Below are positions 33,043-43,622 of a stretch of DNA of 64,000 bases, one piece after another (positions within the stretch are counted from its first letter, which is position 1; each line of letters starts with the position of its first letter). Both the position numbers and the translations under genes were made by a program. A model generated the notes under the pieces. It was not told the DNA's origin. It did not search any database and worked only from the letters and a program-made list of their open reading frames with translations. The DNA comes from Azadirachta indica (Eukaryota > Streptophyta > Magnoliopsida > Sapindales > Meliaceae): contig CM040440.1 in assembly GCA_022749755.1 (NCBI GenBank), positions 122,824-186,823 of the forward strand. The letters run 5' to 3'.

Positions 33043-33936
33043 ATGGCTGCCTCTCTTCTTGACAGCCAACCTTCTTACCATACTCGCTCAAACAGTTTTT
33101 CCACTAGATCGCACACATTTACTTCAGAAGTAGATCAGCAACTGGCCAGATTAAGGTCTTCTCAAGCTGCTTCAACATCATCATCTCCATCTATAGGCAA
33201 TGATATAAATGGCCTTCAAGATCTGCATGATAATGTTGATAAGATGCTACAATTGCCTCTTATTCAACAAGCTTTAGCCCGAGGCCATAAAAAGAAATTA
33301 GTTGATAAGCTGTTGATAGGATCTGTAAGGATCTTGGATATCTGCAGCATTGCTCAAAGTGCCTTACTGCAGACAAAGGAATCCGCGCAAGAACTTCAAT
33401 CAGTTTTGCGCAGAAGAAGGGGAGACGAAACCAGTCTTACAAGTGAAATCAAGAAATATTTAGCCTCTAGAAAGACAATTAAAAGAGCAACACATAAGGC
33501 CTAGGGGGATTTGAAAGGCATGGAAAATAAATGCTCATCTCAGATCAACGAGGAATGTGAGACTAAAGCAAGAAGTAACATGTTGAAAGAGGTTGAAGCA
33601 GTCACCTGCAGTGTCTTTGAATCCTTGTTGTCACTTATTTCAGGGCCAAGGACTCCATCAAAGCTGAATGGCTTGTCATTGGTTTCCAAGCCAATGCACT
33701 CCAAAAGAATAGCAGGTAAGCAAGAGGAAACAGGCACTAGTGTGTTTGAAAAGGTGGATGCTGCATTGTCTACTCTCATTTCTCAAAAGACAAGCAAGTC
33801 TGATGTCATCTTTCATCTGCAAAACCAGCATAAAGAATTGGAGTCCAACATTCAAGAACTTGAGGAAGGACTTGAATCTTTGAGTAGGCGTTTCATCAAA
33901 GCTAGGGTCTGCCTACTGAACATTCTCAACAACTAG
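33043..33936 (+). pseudogene. DUF241 subtype B, copy 6: full length with one in-frame stop
   Basis: Same length (298 codons) and frame as the intact copy at 26562-27455. A single TAG at 33502-33504 replaces the Leu codon of the QKALG block. The N-terminal part would give 153 residues (MAASLLDSQPSYHTRSNSFS ... RATHKA). The remainder (LKGMENKCSSQ ... LLNILNN) is open. One base separates it from an intact gene, so a functional allele could exist. Confidence 0.85.
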
Positions 33937-34239
33937 ATTACAATATTTTGATACCTTCATAATTGTAAATGAATGTAATATAGTTATATCATTCTATCAA
34001 TAGAAAATTCCATACATACAAAAGTAAATCATTCTGTGATATTTGGCCTTTCATCTTTCTCAAGAGCATTCTTTTTACAGCACAAATATCTGGTAGTTGA
34101 TACTCGTTAATCAATTAACTGGGAGATGAGGCTATAATTTTAACATAAGCATTTCCACAGTTTCTTCAATCTTTCTTATCTCATGAATGAATGAGTCAGT
34201 CTAAATGGATCAAATGTTTTGAGAATTGAAAAATAAACA

Positions 34240-34505
34240 CATTTCGCTTAAAAGCTGGTTAGAAAATTGAATGTTTGAAGCTTACCCAAGAACTTAACGG
34301 CACAGGGATGAAAACTATTGCCCCTGCCAACTGCGGCGACATTGGCAGCTGCAATTATAGAACAACTGCACAAGGAAAACTGGAATGATCAAAGCACAAA
34401 CACTCTCTATACAACTCAATGAGAAGATTTACAGCCTACTAGAATATTCAAACCTCCCTTTCCTCAGTAACCCACATATAATAGCGGTGTAAGAAATAAC
34501 ATTAG
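34240..34505 (-). pseudogene. PPR gene fragment (unit 3)
   Basis: Short, heavily degraded minus-strand match to the middle of the PPR gene; CTTACCCAAGAACTTAAC and the ACATTGGCAGCTGCAATTAT block are still recognisable. Confidence 0.7.
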
Positions 34506-34599
34506 AGAAATAAAACCTTACGCGCCAGTGAGTATGACGAAAATAGAGCTAAAATTCATTTAGCTCGACAACAATTGAAATCGAGAAATTGGGGGAAAA

Positions 34600-34651
34600 A
34601 AAAAATTTGGACCATTTCTCGATTTGTGCGTGTCATCCTTGCGCAGGGGCC

Positions 34652-34683
<32 letters not shown>

Positions 34684-34703
34684 TCGGATGTCTCCGAAGA
34701 GAC
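34600..34703 (-). ncRNA. U6: U6 spliceosomal snRNA (unit 3)
   Basis: Full-length U6 on the minus strand, identical to the unit 1 copy in the body, with the ACAGAGA box, the ATGACACGCAC block and a 3' oligo-T run. The 5' stem-loop is GTCTC-TTCG-GAGAC: it keeps the usual UUCG loop and the same compensatory pair as unit 1. With a perfect USE upstream this is the best candidate for an active gene in the array. Confidence 0.93.
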
Positions 34704-34730
34704 ATTCTGACGTCGTTTCATATCACACAT

Positions 34731-34768
34731 AAACTATATTGTTGAAGCTTAGACCGACGATGTGGGAT
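34731..34768 (-). promoter_or_regulatory. U6 promoter: perfect USE and TATA box
   Basis: On the minus strand ATCCCACATCG at 34758-34768 is an exact USE match. AATATAGTTT at 34731-34740 is the TATA element, about 30 bp before the U6 start. Confidence 0.8.
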
Positions 34769-35639
34769 TAGCGCTAGTCAGCCTCTGACATTTTGTGGAA
34801 AATGGGCTTGCTGGATCGTTGAATGCTTCGAATGACCAGCTATCGGCCCATAGATTGGGCCAGCCTTTTGTTTCTTCTGTTTCCTTTTTGAATAAATTGT
34901 CTACTATTATTGTACGGTTTATGATGTTTGATAAACGGAAATCCATTTCTAATCACTATGTTATATAATATCATTGTAAAAAGATAAAAATATCTTTAAT
35001 TAAAAAATTTTGTCTCTTCAAATAACATAATTTTTTCTCTTTTATTCTCTTATTTTCTTTATTTTTCTCATTTTTATAATTTCATTTCTCTCTATTTTTG
35101 TTTGTCTTGATTGAACAAAATTTAAACAAAATCAACGCTTCAATTAACTTCAACAATTGATATAAATTTATTCCAATAAATTAATCTCATTTCCAGTAAA
35201 TCAAACCGACAAATGAAGGTAAAAGCCTACAAATGAAGGAAGAGGGAGAGTTACCGCACAACAACTGATACATACATACATGCATACATACATACAGACA
35301 GACATACATATATATATATATACATGTTCCAAGTATGTACCAACAATATTTCTACCGTACGACATTTTGGAAAATCTGTAAGTTTGCCGAGCAGAGTTCT
35401 TTATTTTAAGAGTAGCTCTGTGTTAAACACTTTTTTTTCCAGCTTTATGATTTTTCGTAACAGGTTTCATTCATGGGAGGATTAAAAACTGAACATGCGA
35501 GAGTTCAACAGAGAAGCAATAAATATGAGCAAAAAAAAAGTGTCTGAATTTTGAATTGAGAATATATTGTATGTTTCTGGTTTCATCATGTACAAGTATC
35601 ACTCTTTCTTCTAATAAGCTAGTTGTTAAGGGCGTTTAC
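34769..35639. other. Array spacer with microsatellite
   Basis: The U6-upstream conserved block runs to about 34900, followed by AT-rich DNA. A compound microsatellite lies at about 35266-35325: CATA repeats, then GACA, then TA repeats. No gene is seen. Confidence 0.6.
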
Positions 35640-35850
35640 CTAGTTTTAAACAAACTCCTGAACAGCAGCAAGCACTCGACTCAAGTCTTTCTTAAACATC
35701 TTGAATGCATAACTACAATTCTTTTAGCCTGTTTCCTCTGCAAGGTGTCGATGATCATTGCAATGCAGCATCGACAGTTTCAAATTCACTTATTCCTGCT
35801 TCCTCCTCAGATGCTATTATGTTCAAGTGTGTGGACATTCACAAGCATAA
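35640..35850 (-). pseudogene. DUF241 C-terminal scrap (unit 4, antisense)
   Basis: Minus strand reads IASEEEAGISEFETVDAALQ and then a stop, matching IACEKEETGISEFEKVDAEL of the intact B gene. Further on LCIQD is recognisable in another frame. Confidence 0.65.
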
Positions 35851-36763
35851 AAGAACAAGCTGTTATGAGAACAAGGTTGGTTGTTTGAGGCAGAATTAGG
35901 CATTTTGCCTTCGCTTCCCTAAAAACTGCTGCCTATGTATGACTGCGTAAGGGAGACAAGATGAATCTGAACTGTTTCATACATTAACCAGTAGTGACAA
36001 TATTTTAATATCAATCGAGACATTGTATGAGCAATGTTCATGCAGTGCCTCCCCCCATACTATCAGGTTTCCAATTAATTATCTAACTAGTTCAAACCGT
36101 AAACACATGAGTGTAAATACACATATGCACGTGAAGACTTACTGTTTTCTTTCAGCTGTGCTCATTATCAATTGAATTAAATAGTCCCCTCATGCTTGCT
36201 AAGCAGAATGCTTGATATATGCTGCATGAAAACTAGATCATAATATTAGAAAAATGTTGCCTAACATGATAATACAAAATAATAATTTACATCAATGACA
36301 GGATGCACAGACGTTGCCTCCAAGAGAACAGCAGACCTAGCGGGATATCAGGCTTCACCTTAGTGTACAGATTGAGATTCATGTCAATGAATAGCAGAGC
36401 AAATAAATTAATATCAAGTTGCACAAACTTGTCTACCACAATTATAATATCTATATGAGAACTGTTGGCAATACCTCGTTTCTGTTCCAACCACTCTCAC
36501 GTGCTAGAAATCAAGATAATATTCCCAAACTAATTTACAAAATTAAAATAATTAGCAATGGTTTGGAGACATGATATGGGGAGACATTGCCAAGACAAAA
36601 TTTAGATTCAAATCAAAATCGAGTTTCGAGTAATTGATGTTTGAAGTAGATGAGATTCCTTATGTCTTGCTTAGTGCATAGTATATATTGAGGAGATAAC
36701 AAGGGAAGGAAAACATGTTGATAAAGTGAATTCAGCATTCAAACCTTCTTAGAGGAAAGAAAA
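35851..36763. promoter_or_regulatory. Spacer and promoter of A7
   Basis: Shares blocks with the other A promoters, with TATATATTGAGGAGATAAC near 36680, about 80 bp before the ATG. No gene is seen. Confidence 0.5.
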
Positions 36764-37648
36764 ATGGCTGCCACAGATTACAGTACTCGCTCCAACAGCT
36801 TGCCATCTAGACCACACCCAGTAATCTCAGAATTTGATGAGCACCTGAACATATTAGAGGCTTCTGAAGCCACCTCTATATCATCATCAACAATATGCCG
36901 TAAATTAAATGGCCTTCAAGCTCTGCATTGCTGGATTGATAAGCTACTGCAGTTGCCTCCCACCCAACAAACTTTATCCCAAGAGCAGCACAAAATATGG
37001 TTCCATGAGCTGTTGGATGGATCTCTTAGACTCTTGGATGCATGCATAACTTCCAAGGATGCTCTTTTGAAAATAAAAGACCATGCTCAAGAGCTTCAAT
37101 CAACTCTGTGCAGAAAACAAGGAGGCAAATTCCAGTTTTCTTGCGAGGTTAAGAAATACTTAACATCTAGGAAGGCAGTGAAGAAGGCTATCCGCAATGC
37201 CTTATCTAAGTTGAAGTGCATGGAGAACAAGCATATCGCCTCTCTGTCAAACCAGGAAGAAGAGATTGCGGCAATGACTAACATGTTAAGAGAAGTGGAA
37301 GGAGTCACTCTCAGTGTTTTAAAATCCATGTTGTCATTTATCTCTGGGCCAAAGTCATCATTAAGATCCACTGGCTGGTCATTGGTTTCCAAGCTAATGT
37401 ACAAGAGAAGAGTAGCATGTGAGGAAGAAGAAACAAATATAAACGAAATTACAAAGGTCGATTCTGCATTACATGCCCTTCATGATTGCAAGACAAACAT
37501 TTTTGATAGCATCACAGAATTTGAAAATTTACAAAATGACCTGCAGAAGTTGGAGTTATGCATTCAAGGTTTTGAAAATGGACTAGAGTCTCTCTACGGG
37601 GTTTTGATCAAATCAAGAGTCTCCATTCTCAACATCCTCACTCACTAG
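36764..37648 (+). CDS. DUF241 (BPS1-like) protein, subtype A, intact
   Basis: A single-exon 294-residue protein, the only intact subtype A copy. The N-terminus MAATDYSTRSNSLPSRPHPV is followed by EFDEHLNIL, a Ser/Thr run, LQLPPTQQTLSQEQHK, LLDGSLRLLDAC, CEVKKYLTSRKAVKKAIRNAL, SGPKSSLRSTGWSLVSKLMY, RVACEEEET and a heptad-like C-terminus ending SILNILTH. It differs from subtype B across the N-terminus and in GWSLVSKL against GLSLVSKL, so the A/B split predates the tandem amplification. Molecular function is unknown; the family includes BYPASS1. Confidence 0.9.
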   Translation: MAATDYSTRSNSLPSRPHPVISEFDEHLNILEASEATSISSSTICRKLNGLQALHCWIDKLLQLPPTQQTLSQEQHKIWFHELLDGSLRLLDACITSKDALLKIKDHAQELQSTLCRKQGGKFQFSCEVKKYLTSRKAVKKAIRNALSKLKCMENKHIASLSNQEEEIAAMTNMLREVEGVTLSVLKSMLSFISGPKSSLRSTGWSLVSKLMYKRRVACEEEETNINEITKVDSALHALHDCKTNIFDSITEFENLQNDLQKLELCIQGFENGLESLYGVLIKSRVSILNILTH

Positions 37649-38039
37649 TTTATAAAATCATGATGAGCTCTTTCCTTGTACAGAAAACAAATACACATTA
37701 ATGATATTTCTTATAAAAATATCCATACATTTCTGCTGAAATTATTGCCACTTCACATTTCCTTCTCTGTACTCTATAATTAGTACTTTATTGTGCAGTC
37801 ACTAGCTTATGCATTAATTAAAGTACTCAAATATCTTATAATTCTTTGCCCGACAACCAACAAAGACAACCTGAATTTGATTTTAAATGAAGCACAAGTT
37901 TATAAGAATTGGACAAAATTTAACAACTCACTGAGTCAAATTCCTAGGAATGAGTCTATCAGACGATTCCTCTGGACACTCACAGAAGAGTCGAGAAAAA
38001 CTTTCTGGTCACATGGGAATTTAAGAAGCTAATGCCTTC

Positions 38040-38812
38040 AATTACGCAGACTGAGGTCTTCTCAAGCTGCTTCTACATCATCTTCATCTATCACCAATGA
38101 TACAAAGGCCCTTCAAGATCTGCATGATTGTGTTGATAAATGCTACAATTGCGCCTCTTTCAACAAGCTTTAGCCCAAAGCCATCAAAAGAAATTGGTTG
38201 ATAAACTGTTGAATGGATCTCTGAGGATCCAGGATACCTTTAGCATTGCTCAAAATGCCTTGCCACAGACAAAGGAATCTGTGCAGGAACTTCAATCAGT
38301 TTTGCGCAGAAGAGGAGATGAAACTGAAATCAAGAAATATTTAGTGTCTAAGCGGACAATTAAAAAGGCAGTACAGAAGCACTGGGGAAGTTGAAATACA
38401 TGGAAGATAAAAGATCGTCTCAAATCAATGGGGAACATGAGACAAATGCCACAATTAACAAGTTGAAAGAGGTCGAAGCGGTCAACTGCACTGTCGTTGA
38501 ATCTTTGTTGTCAGTTATTTCAGGGCCAAAGACTACATCAAAGCTGAATGGCTTGTCACTGGTTTCCAAGCTACTGCACCCCAAAAGAATCGCATGTCAG
38601 AACAACGAACAGACATTAATGAGTTTGAAAAGGTGGATGCTAAATTGTCTACCCTTATTTCTCACAAGACGAGCAAGTTTGATGACATCCTTCATCTGCA
38701 AAACCAGCTTGAAGAATTGGAGTCCAACATTCAAGATCTCGAAGGCTTGAATGCTTGAGTAGGCGTTTTGATCAAAGCTAGAGTCTCTCTTCTCAACATC
38801 CTCAACAACTAG
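38040..38812 (+). pseudogene. DUF241 subtype B, copy 8: 5'-truncated and frameshifted
   Basis: Begins in the middle of the N-terminal region (LRRLRSSQAAST-like), with no promoter or start. It lies only about 390 bp after A7, where other units have about 1.3-2 kb, so a deletion removed the B promoter and first roughly 40 codons. Frames change several times (open pieces 38140-38394 and 38391-38750). Blocks such as SGPKTTSKLNGLSLVSKLLH remain. Confidence 0.85.
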
Positions 38813-38904
38813 ATTATCAAATTTTGATACCTTCATACTCGTGAATGAATGAAATATACTTGTATTATTCTATCAATAGAAATTAAATGCAAAAACATAT
38901 TATT

Positions 38905-39235
38905 CTATGAACAAACGAATAAAAACAGTTGTAGCTTGCGCAAGAAGTTGCTTGCCTAAATTAAGGTTCTTTAATGCAGTTGATAAAAATAAATATGGTG
39001 CAAATATGAACTGACTGGATCTAATATTCAACAGAAGCAATCTTGGGAATTGATATATAGCTTCTTCATGTTGGTGTTGCTTGCCAAAGCAGCTAATTAC
39101 CCTTGTTGCCGGCACCACATTTAACTCAAGCACTTCATCAAACACCTAGTGAATTTGTGAATTCTTCTGATTCAGCTACAATATAACACCGTCTGATTAA
39201 AGAGCCGAGGTTCAAAGGTTTTGCGCACTGGATAT
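38905..39235 (-). pseudogene. PPR gene fragment, N-terminal part (unit 4)
   Basis: Minus strand MFDEVLELNVVPATRVISCF and LLLLNIRSSQFIFA match VFDEVPDLNVVSATSIIGGF and MLLLNIRPSEFTFG near the N-terminus of the PPR gene at 1758-3296. Units 1-3 hold the middle of that gene, so this is a different piece of it. Confidence 0.8.
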
Positions 39236-39869
39236 CTGGGTTTCAAGCATATAATTAGTGGCTATAAGTGAGCGTTTTGCTGAACTTGGTTAGCATGAGT
39301 GATGAAGATCTACAAGTTATGTAGTTCGGATAATCGTTCGCAGTTTTTGGCGAGTTATTTTCTGCTGGAGATTTCAGAAAACAATAAAAGAAAATATAAT
39401 ATACCTTGATGAGACGAAACAAAATCGCCACCAATCTAACATCAAGAACTTGATCATCATAATTTTCTTAAATATTATAAAAATTTGATTCAAATTCACG
39501 CATTCTTATACACTCCTAATGAGATTTGAATTTAAAAATTTTTGTGTTATATTCTAAAAGATATTTAATGAGTTCAATAAACTAATAATTAAAAGAAATT
39601 ATGACACAGTGAGTAAATTTTTATTATATCTTAAAGATGTAATTTTAATTCTAAAATTGCCAAATGATTGCTGTGACGCGAGAAAAATATAACATATTGC
39701 TTTGTTGTCGTGTTTTGATTGGATGTTTTCGCTGATAAATTTTGACTGGAATATGTACAGTAACGCAGAGAATAGCATCTCCTGTCTTACAACTAAACCT
39801 AGATAACTCTTTTCAACATAACGTCACTGAAAAGGAGCATAACGGAGAAAGAGAAAAAACCGTGAAAGC
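39236..39869. other. Intergenic / DAPF promoter
   Basis: AT-rich, with no conserved array blocks after 39235. It is the upstream region of DAPF, with a purine-rich leader (39838-39869) just before the ATG. Confidence 0.5.
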
Positions 39870-42800
39870 ATGGCCATAGCCACCGCAATCTCTCACTCCG
39901 TTGCCCCCGTTACTCGCCGCTCTTTCACTCCTACCAATCCCCTTCGATCATCCTCTCTTTCTTATTCGTCGGCTATTGCCTTCAAGTCTAAGTTGACTCT
40001 TAAAAGCCCTAACTTCCGTGTCTCAGCAACTTCTATGAGCATCTCAGCTCCGGAGAAAACTTCGCGAACCTCTTTTCTTGAGCGGAAGGAAAGCGGTTTC
40101 CTTCATTTCGTTAAGTATCATGGCCTTGGCAACGACTTCATTTTGGTAAGTTCTTTCTTTTTTTTTCCCTCATTTCTGTTTGGTTTCCGAGAAAATGCAG
40201 TAATGGATGAGATATTAGGATTATTTTTTCAATCTGAGTCTCTATTAGGTTGCTGAGTGAATGACGGAAATGTAAATGAAATAAATTATTCTTCCTGGCA
40301 ATGAAGCTTACTGGAATTAGGTTGGTCAACGGGGCCGTGATTCTTCAGTTGTATATTGATTTCCATTTCTTTATACTCTTTAAAGTTTTGAGAAATGCTA
40401 TTTGCTGTAGCGTCCATTAAATGAGCTTAGAATAACAAGTTTTCTTTTTTAGGTTGAGATGATTGTTTTATTTGGTAGAACACCAAATCGTTGATTTAGA
40501 ATTTACTGTATTGGTTTCTGATTTGCTGCTTATTGGGTGAGTTTCAATAGGTTGATAATAGGAATTCTTCAGAGCCTAGGGTAACTCCAGAGCAAGCAGT
40601 GAAGCTATGTGATCGAAACTTTGGCATTGGAGCAGATGGAGTGATCTTTGCCATGCCTGGCATCAATGGCACTGATTATACCATGAGGATCTTCAATTCT
40701 GATGGTAGCGAGCCAGAGGTTTGACCCTTTGTACATTTCTTTATATACGTGCTATGTTTGAATATGGGTGAATGCCCATTACCGCCCTCCTTTTTCAGCT
40801 AATGTCCCGTTACCCCCTTATATTTTCTGCAATATCCCATCACCCGCCTTGGTTTCGATTTTACCCTTTACTATTTCTAATATTTTCGATTTTATTATTT
40901 ATAAATTAATTGAACTGAAGGGTAAAAAAAAAAAAAAAAAAGAATCAGGGGGATGATGGGGTATTAGACAAAATATAGAGAGGTAATAGGGTATTAACTG
41001 AAAAAGTAAGGGGTAATGGGCATTCTCCCTTTCAATATTAAGATCAAACAGCATTGAAGTGCTTATAATGTGTCACCATTGATGTTTTCTTATGTGGTGG
41101 GTTTGATCTTCGAAGCTATTTCTTCTGTTGAGAAAACTGTTTATTTTTCTCTTCTAGATGTGTGGCAATGGAGTGCGATGCTTTGCCAGATTCATTGCCG
41201 AGCTTGAAAATTTACATGGGAAGCAAAGGTAATTTTTCCAGTTGGGTTTATGTACTCATGTCATATTGATAGATTCCTTGCCACTTTCTTTTGGGAGTCA
41301 TGTTGATGGACTTCACGCAGATAGAGTAATTTATTGAAGATGTTGATAAACTAAATTATTTGAAAAATCCTATTAGACAATTGATTGTTTGTTTCATTCT
41401 AATTATTTGTGGAGGGTGTATACTAATGACTTTTTCTCCTATAATTTATGCAGCTTCACTGTACACACTGGTGCTGGTCTAATTGTTCCAGAAATTCAAG
41501 ATGATGGGAAGGTCTGTTTGTTCTTCAAAGTCCTCTACTGTAGTCCATCTGACTTTGAAGAATTTCATATGCCATGTGGCAATGCTCTCATGTTGATAAT
41601 TTGTACAACTGTTCCTCTCTTCAACTTATTTTCCATTTTTACATTACTAGCCACCTTTATGGTTATGGGTGTACACCCTTGATGTATCTATTGATCCTTC
41701 TTGCAATTTCAGGTCAAAGTTGATATGGGTGAACCAATACTAAAAGCTTCGGATGTACCTACAAGATTACCAGCAAATAAAGATGAATCTGTTGTTAAAT
41801 TGGAACTTGATGTAGATGGAGTAAAATGGAATGTGACATGTATTAGCATGGGAAATCCCCATTGTGTAACTTTTGGAACCAAAGAAGGGCGGGTATGTGT
41901 TCTGAATGACTAATAAAATGACTTTTAATATAACATTGATATTTGGGTTGGGCTTGTCCTCTTCCTTTTCCTTTGAAATCTAGCAGTTTGTGCTGTTTCT
42001 TTGGTGCTTCTGAAGCCAATGATCTTACTGACTGTTTAACTGAAGTAAATGTTGACAATCAATGGCTTATGCATCAGTTTGTGACAAGTGTTTTAACTAT
42101 TAAAAGCAATATAGTTATACTTCCAGGGCTTAATATCTTCAAGCACGCATACATTATAAGACCACAGCTCTGTTGGGCCTGATGGTATAACATCTTAGTT
42201 TTACACCTTTCTAGAAGATGAGTAGGATGGAGAGAGAGTATAGAGAGTGAACAAAGTTCATGCTGCTTTAAACAACATATATATTCCCTACTTTTGTCTC
42301 TGATTTTTTTAGAGTTTTAACTGAAAAATTGATTGATTTAGTTTTATTCATTTCTTCTTGGTCATGTATTTCTCTCATACTGATCTTTTTGCTCAATGAT
42401 TGCAATTGAACAGATTTTGCAGGTTGATGAACTAAATTTAGCTGAAATTGGTCCTAAATTTGAGCATCATCCTGTGTTCCCTGCACGGACCAACACAGGT
42501 TAGGTTTTATCCAATTATGGACATGATTTACTACCGGAAGTTGCCGGTACTCAGTTTTTATCTACCTTATGTAATAAAAACTGGTTTTATTACTAACTCA
42601 TAATTGTTTCTCCATTATTGAAAACTTGTAGTGCGAAGACTTCATTATTGGTTTTCAATGTTCATAGTAGGTCCTTGCAGTTATTTGCAATTTGTATCCA
42701 TAATTGGTTTTCAATTATGAGCACCGTAGTACAAGTTACGGGCATGCATAGGCTATGCCTTTGAGATCAAGCTCTTGATGGTTAAAAAGCCCCAATGTCC

Positions 42801-43622
42801 TAAATTATGTTTGCATTGATATTGTTGTTTATTTCATTGATATAATAAGTGCTGGTAAGTTTTTATAATCAAGCCTTGCTCCTACAAGCATAATGAGTTT
42901 TCAAGGTTTAAATTAAGCTGTTTTGCTGCTAGTCTAGTCTGAAACTAGAAACCTTGGTAAATTTCCTAGCAGTAAGCTTGTTATGAAAAAGTGCTTATCT
43001 TCATCTTCACTGCCTAGAACATGTTGGATCCTTCCCTGTTTGTATTGCTATCGTAACACATAGTTTCCTCTTATCATGACATATGTTGGCATTGTCATGA
43101 ATTTTGTTTGATATAATTTGCAGAATTTGTCGAAATTATTTCTCCTTCACATCTGAAGATGCGTGTTTGGGAGCGTGGGGCAGGTCAGTTATTGTTGTCG
43201 AACATGAATTGGTGGTTGACTCTGCTTAAACGTCATCTGGATTGGTCATATTTATGCTAAAACCTTCATGACTTTGTTACTGTAGGAGCAACACTGGCAT
43301 GTGGGACTGGTGCTTGTGCAGTGGTGGTTGCTGCAGTTCTTGAGGGTCATGCTGCAAGAGTAAGTTTGAGATACACTTATGTCTTGATAAATTTACTTAG
43401 GAAACTGATATACACAACGATGTTAATAATGTGTTATAGAAACTGTGTTATAGCACACTATGGACCATTTCATTCCTTTATAGTCATTAATTTTGTGATA
43501 AACAGAATTGTACGGTTGATTTACCTGGAGGGCCATTGGATATTGAGTGGAGGGAGGAAGACAACCATGTGTACATGACAGGCCCGGCTGAAGTAGTGTT
43601 TTATGGATCAGTGCCCCTCTGA
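39870..43622 (+). CDS. DAPF: Diaminopimelate epimerase, chloroplastic
   Basis: Converts LL- to meso-diaminopimelate, the penultimate step of plastid lysine synthesis, in the stroma. I place nine exons: 39870-40145, 40551-40718, 41158-41228, 41454-41511, 41713-41892, 42414-42498, 43124-43183, 43286-43359 and 43506-43622, all with GT-AG borders and consistent phase. They give 362 residues. The Ser/Thr-rich N-terminus ([20 protein letters not shown]) is a transit peptide. The enzyme starts near [13 protein letters not shown]. The two catalytic cysteines are seen in [12 protein letters not shown] and [27 protein letters not shown] and [11 protein letters not shown] are further signatures. It ends at FYGSVPL. 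No lesion is seen. Confidence 0.95.
40766..41029. mobile_element. Mutator-like MITE in DAPF intron 2
   Basis: 264 bp with inverted ends: left GGGTGAATGCCCATTACC, right (reverse complement) GGGAGAATGCCCATTACC. Both run on into CTTTTTCAG(C/T)T. Flanks are TTTGAATAT (40757-40765) and TTTCAATAT (41030-41038), a 9-bp duplication with one mismatch. It sits wholly inside the intron and does not touch splice sites. Confidence 0.75.

Larger units (their letters stand above)
15541..39235. repeat. Segmental tandem array of about 6-7 kb units (DUF241-A, DUF241-B, PPR scrap, U6)
   Basis: Four units with the same order and strands. Subtype A loci start at about 16876, 24098, 30823 and 36764. Subtype B loci start at 19809, 26562, 33043 and about 38040. 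Antisense PPR fragments lie at about 20975, 27760, 34240 and 38905, and antisense U6 at 21737, 28793 (broken) and 34600. Antisense DUF241 scraps precede the A gene at about 15541, 22840 and 35640. Spacers also align: TATATATTGA(T/G)GAGA before A genes, and GATATATAT plus a paired upstream motif before B genes. Unit 4 is shortened between A and B and lacks a U6. Confidence 0.9.
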
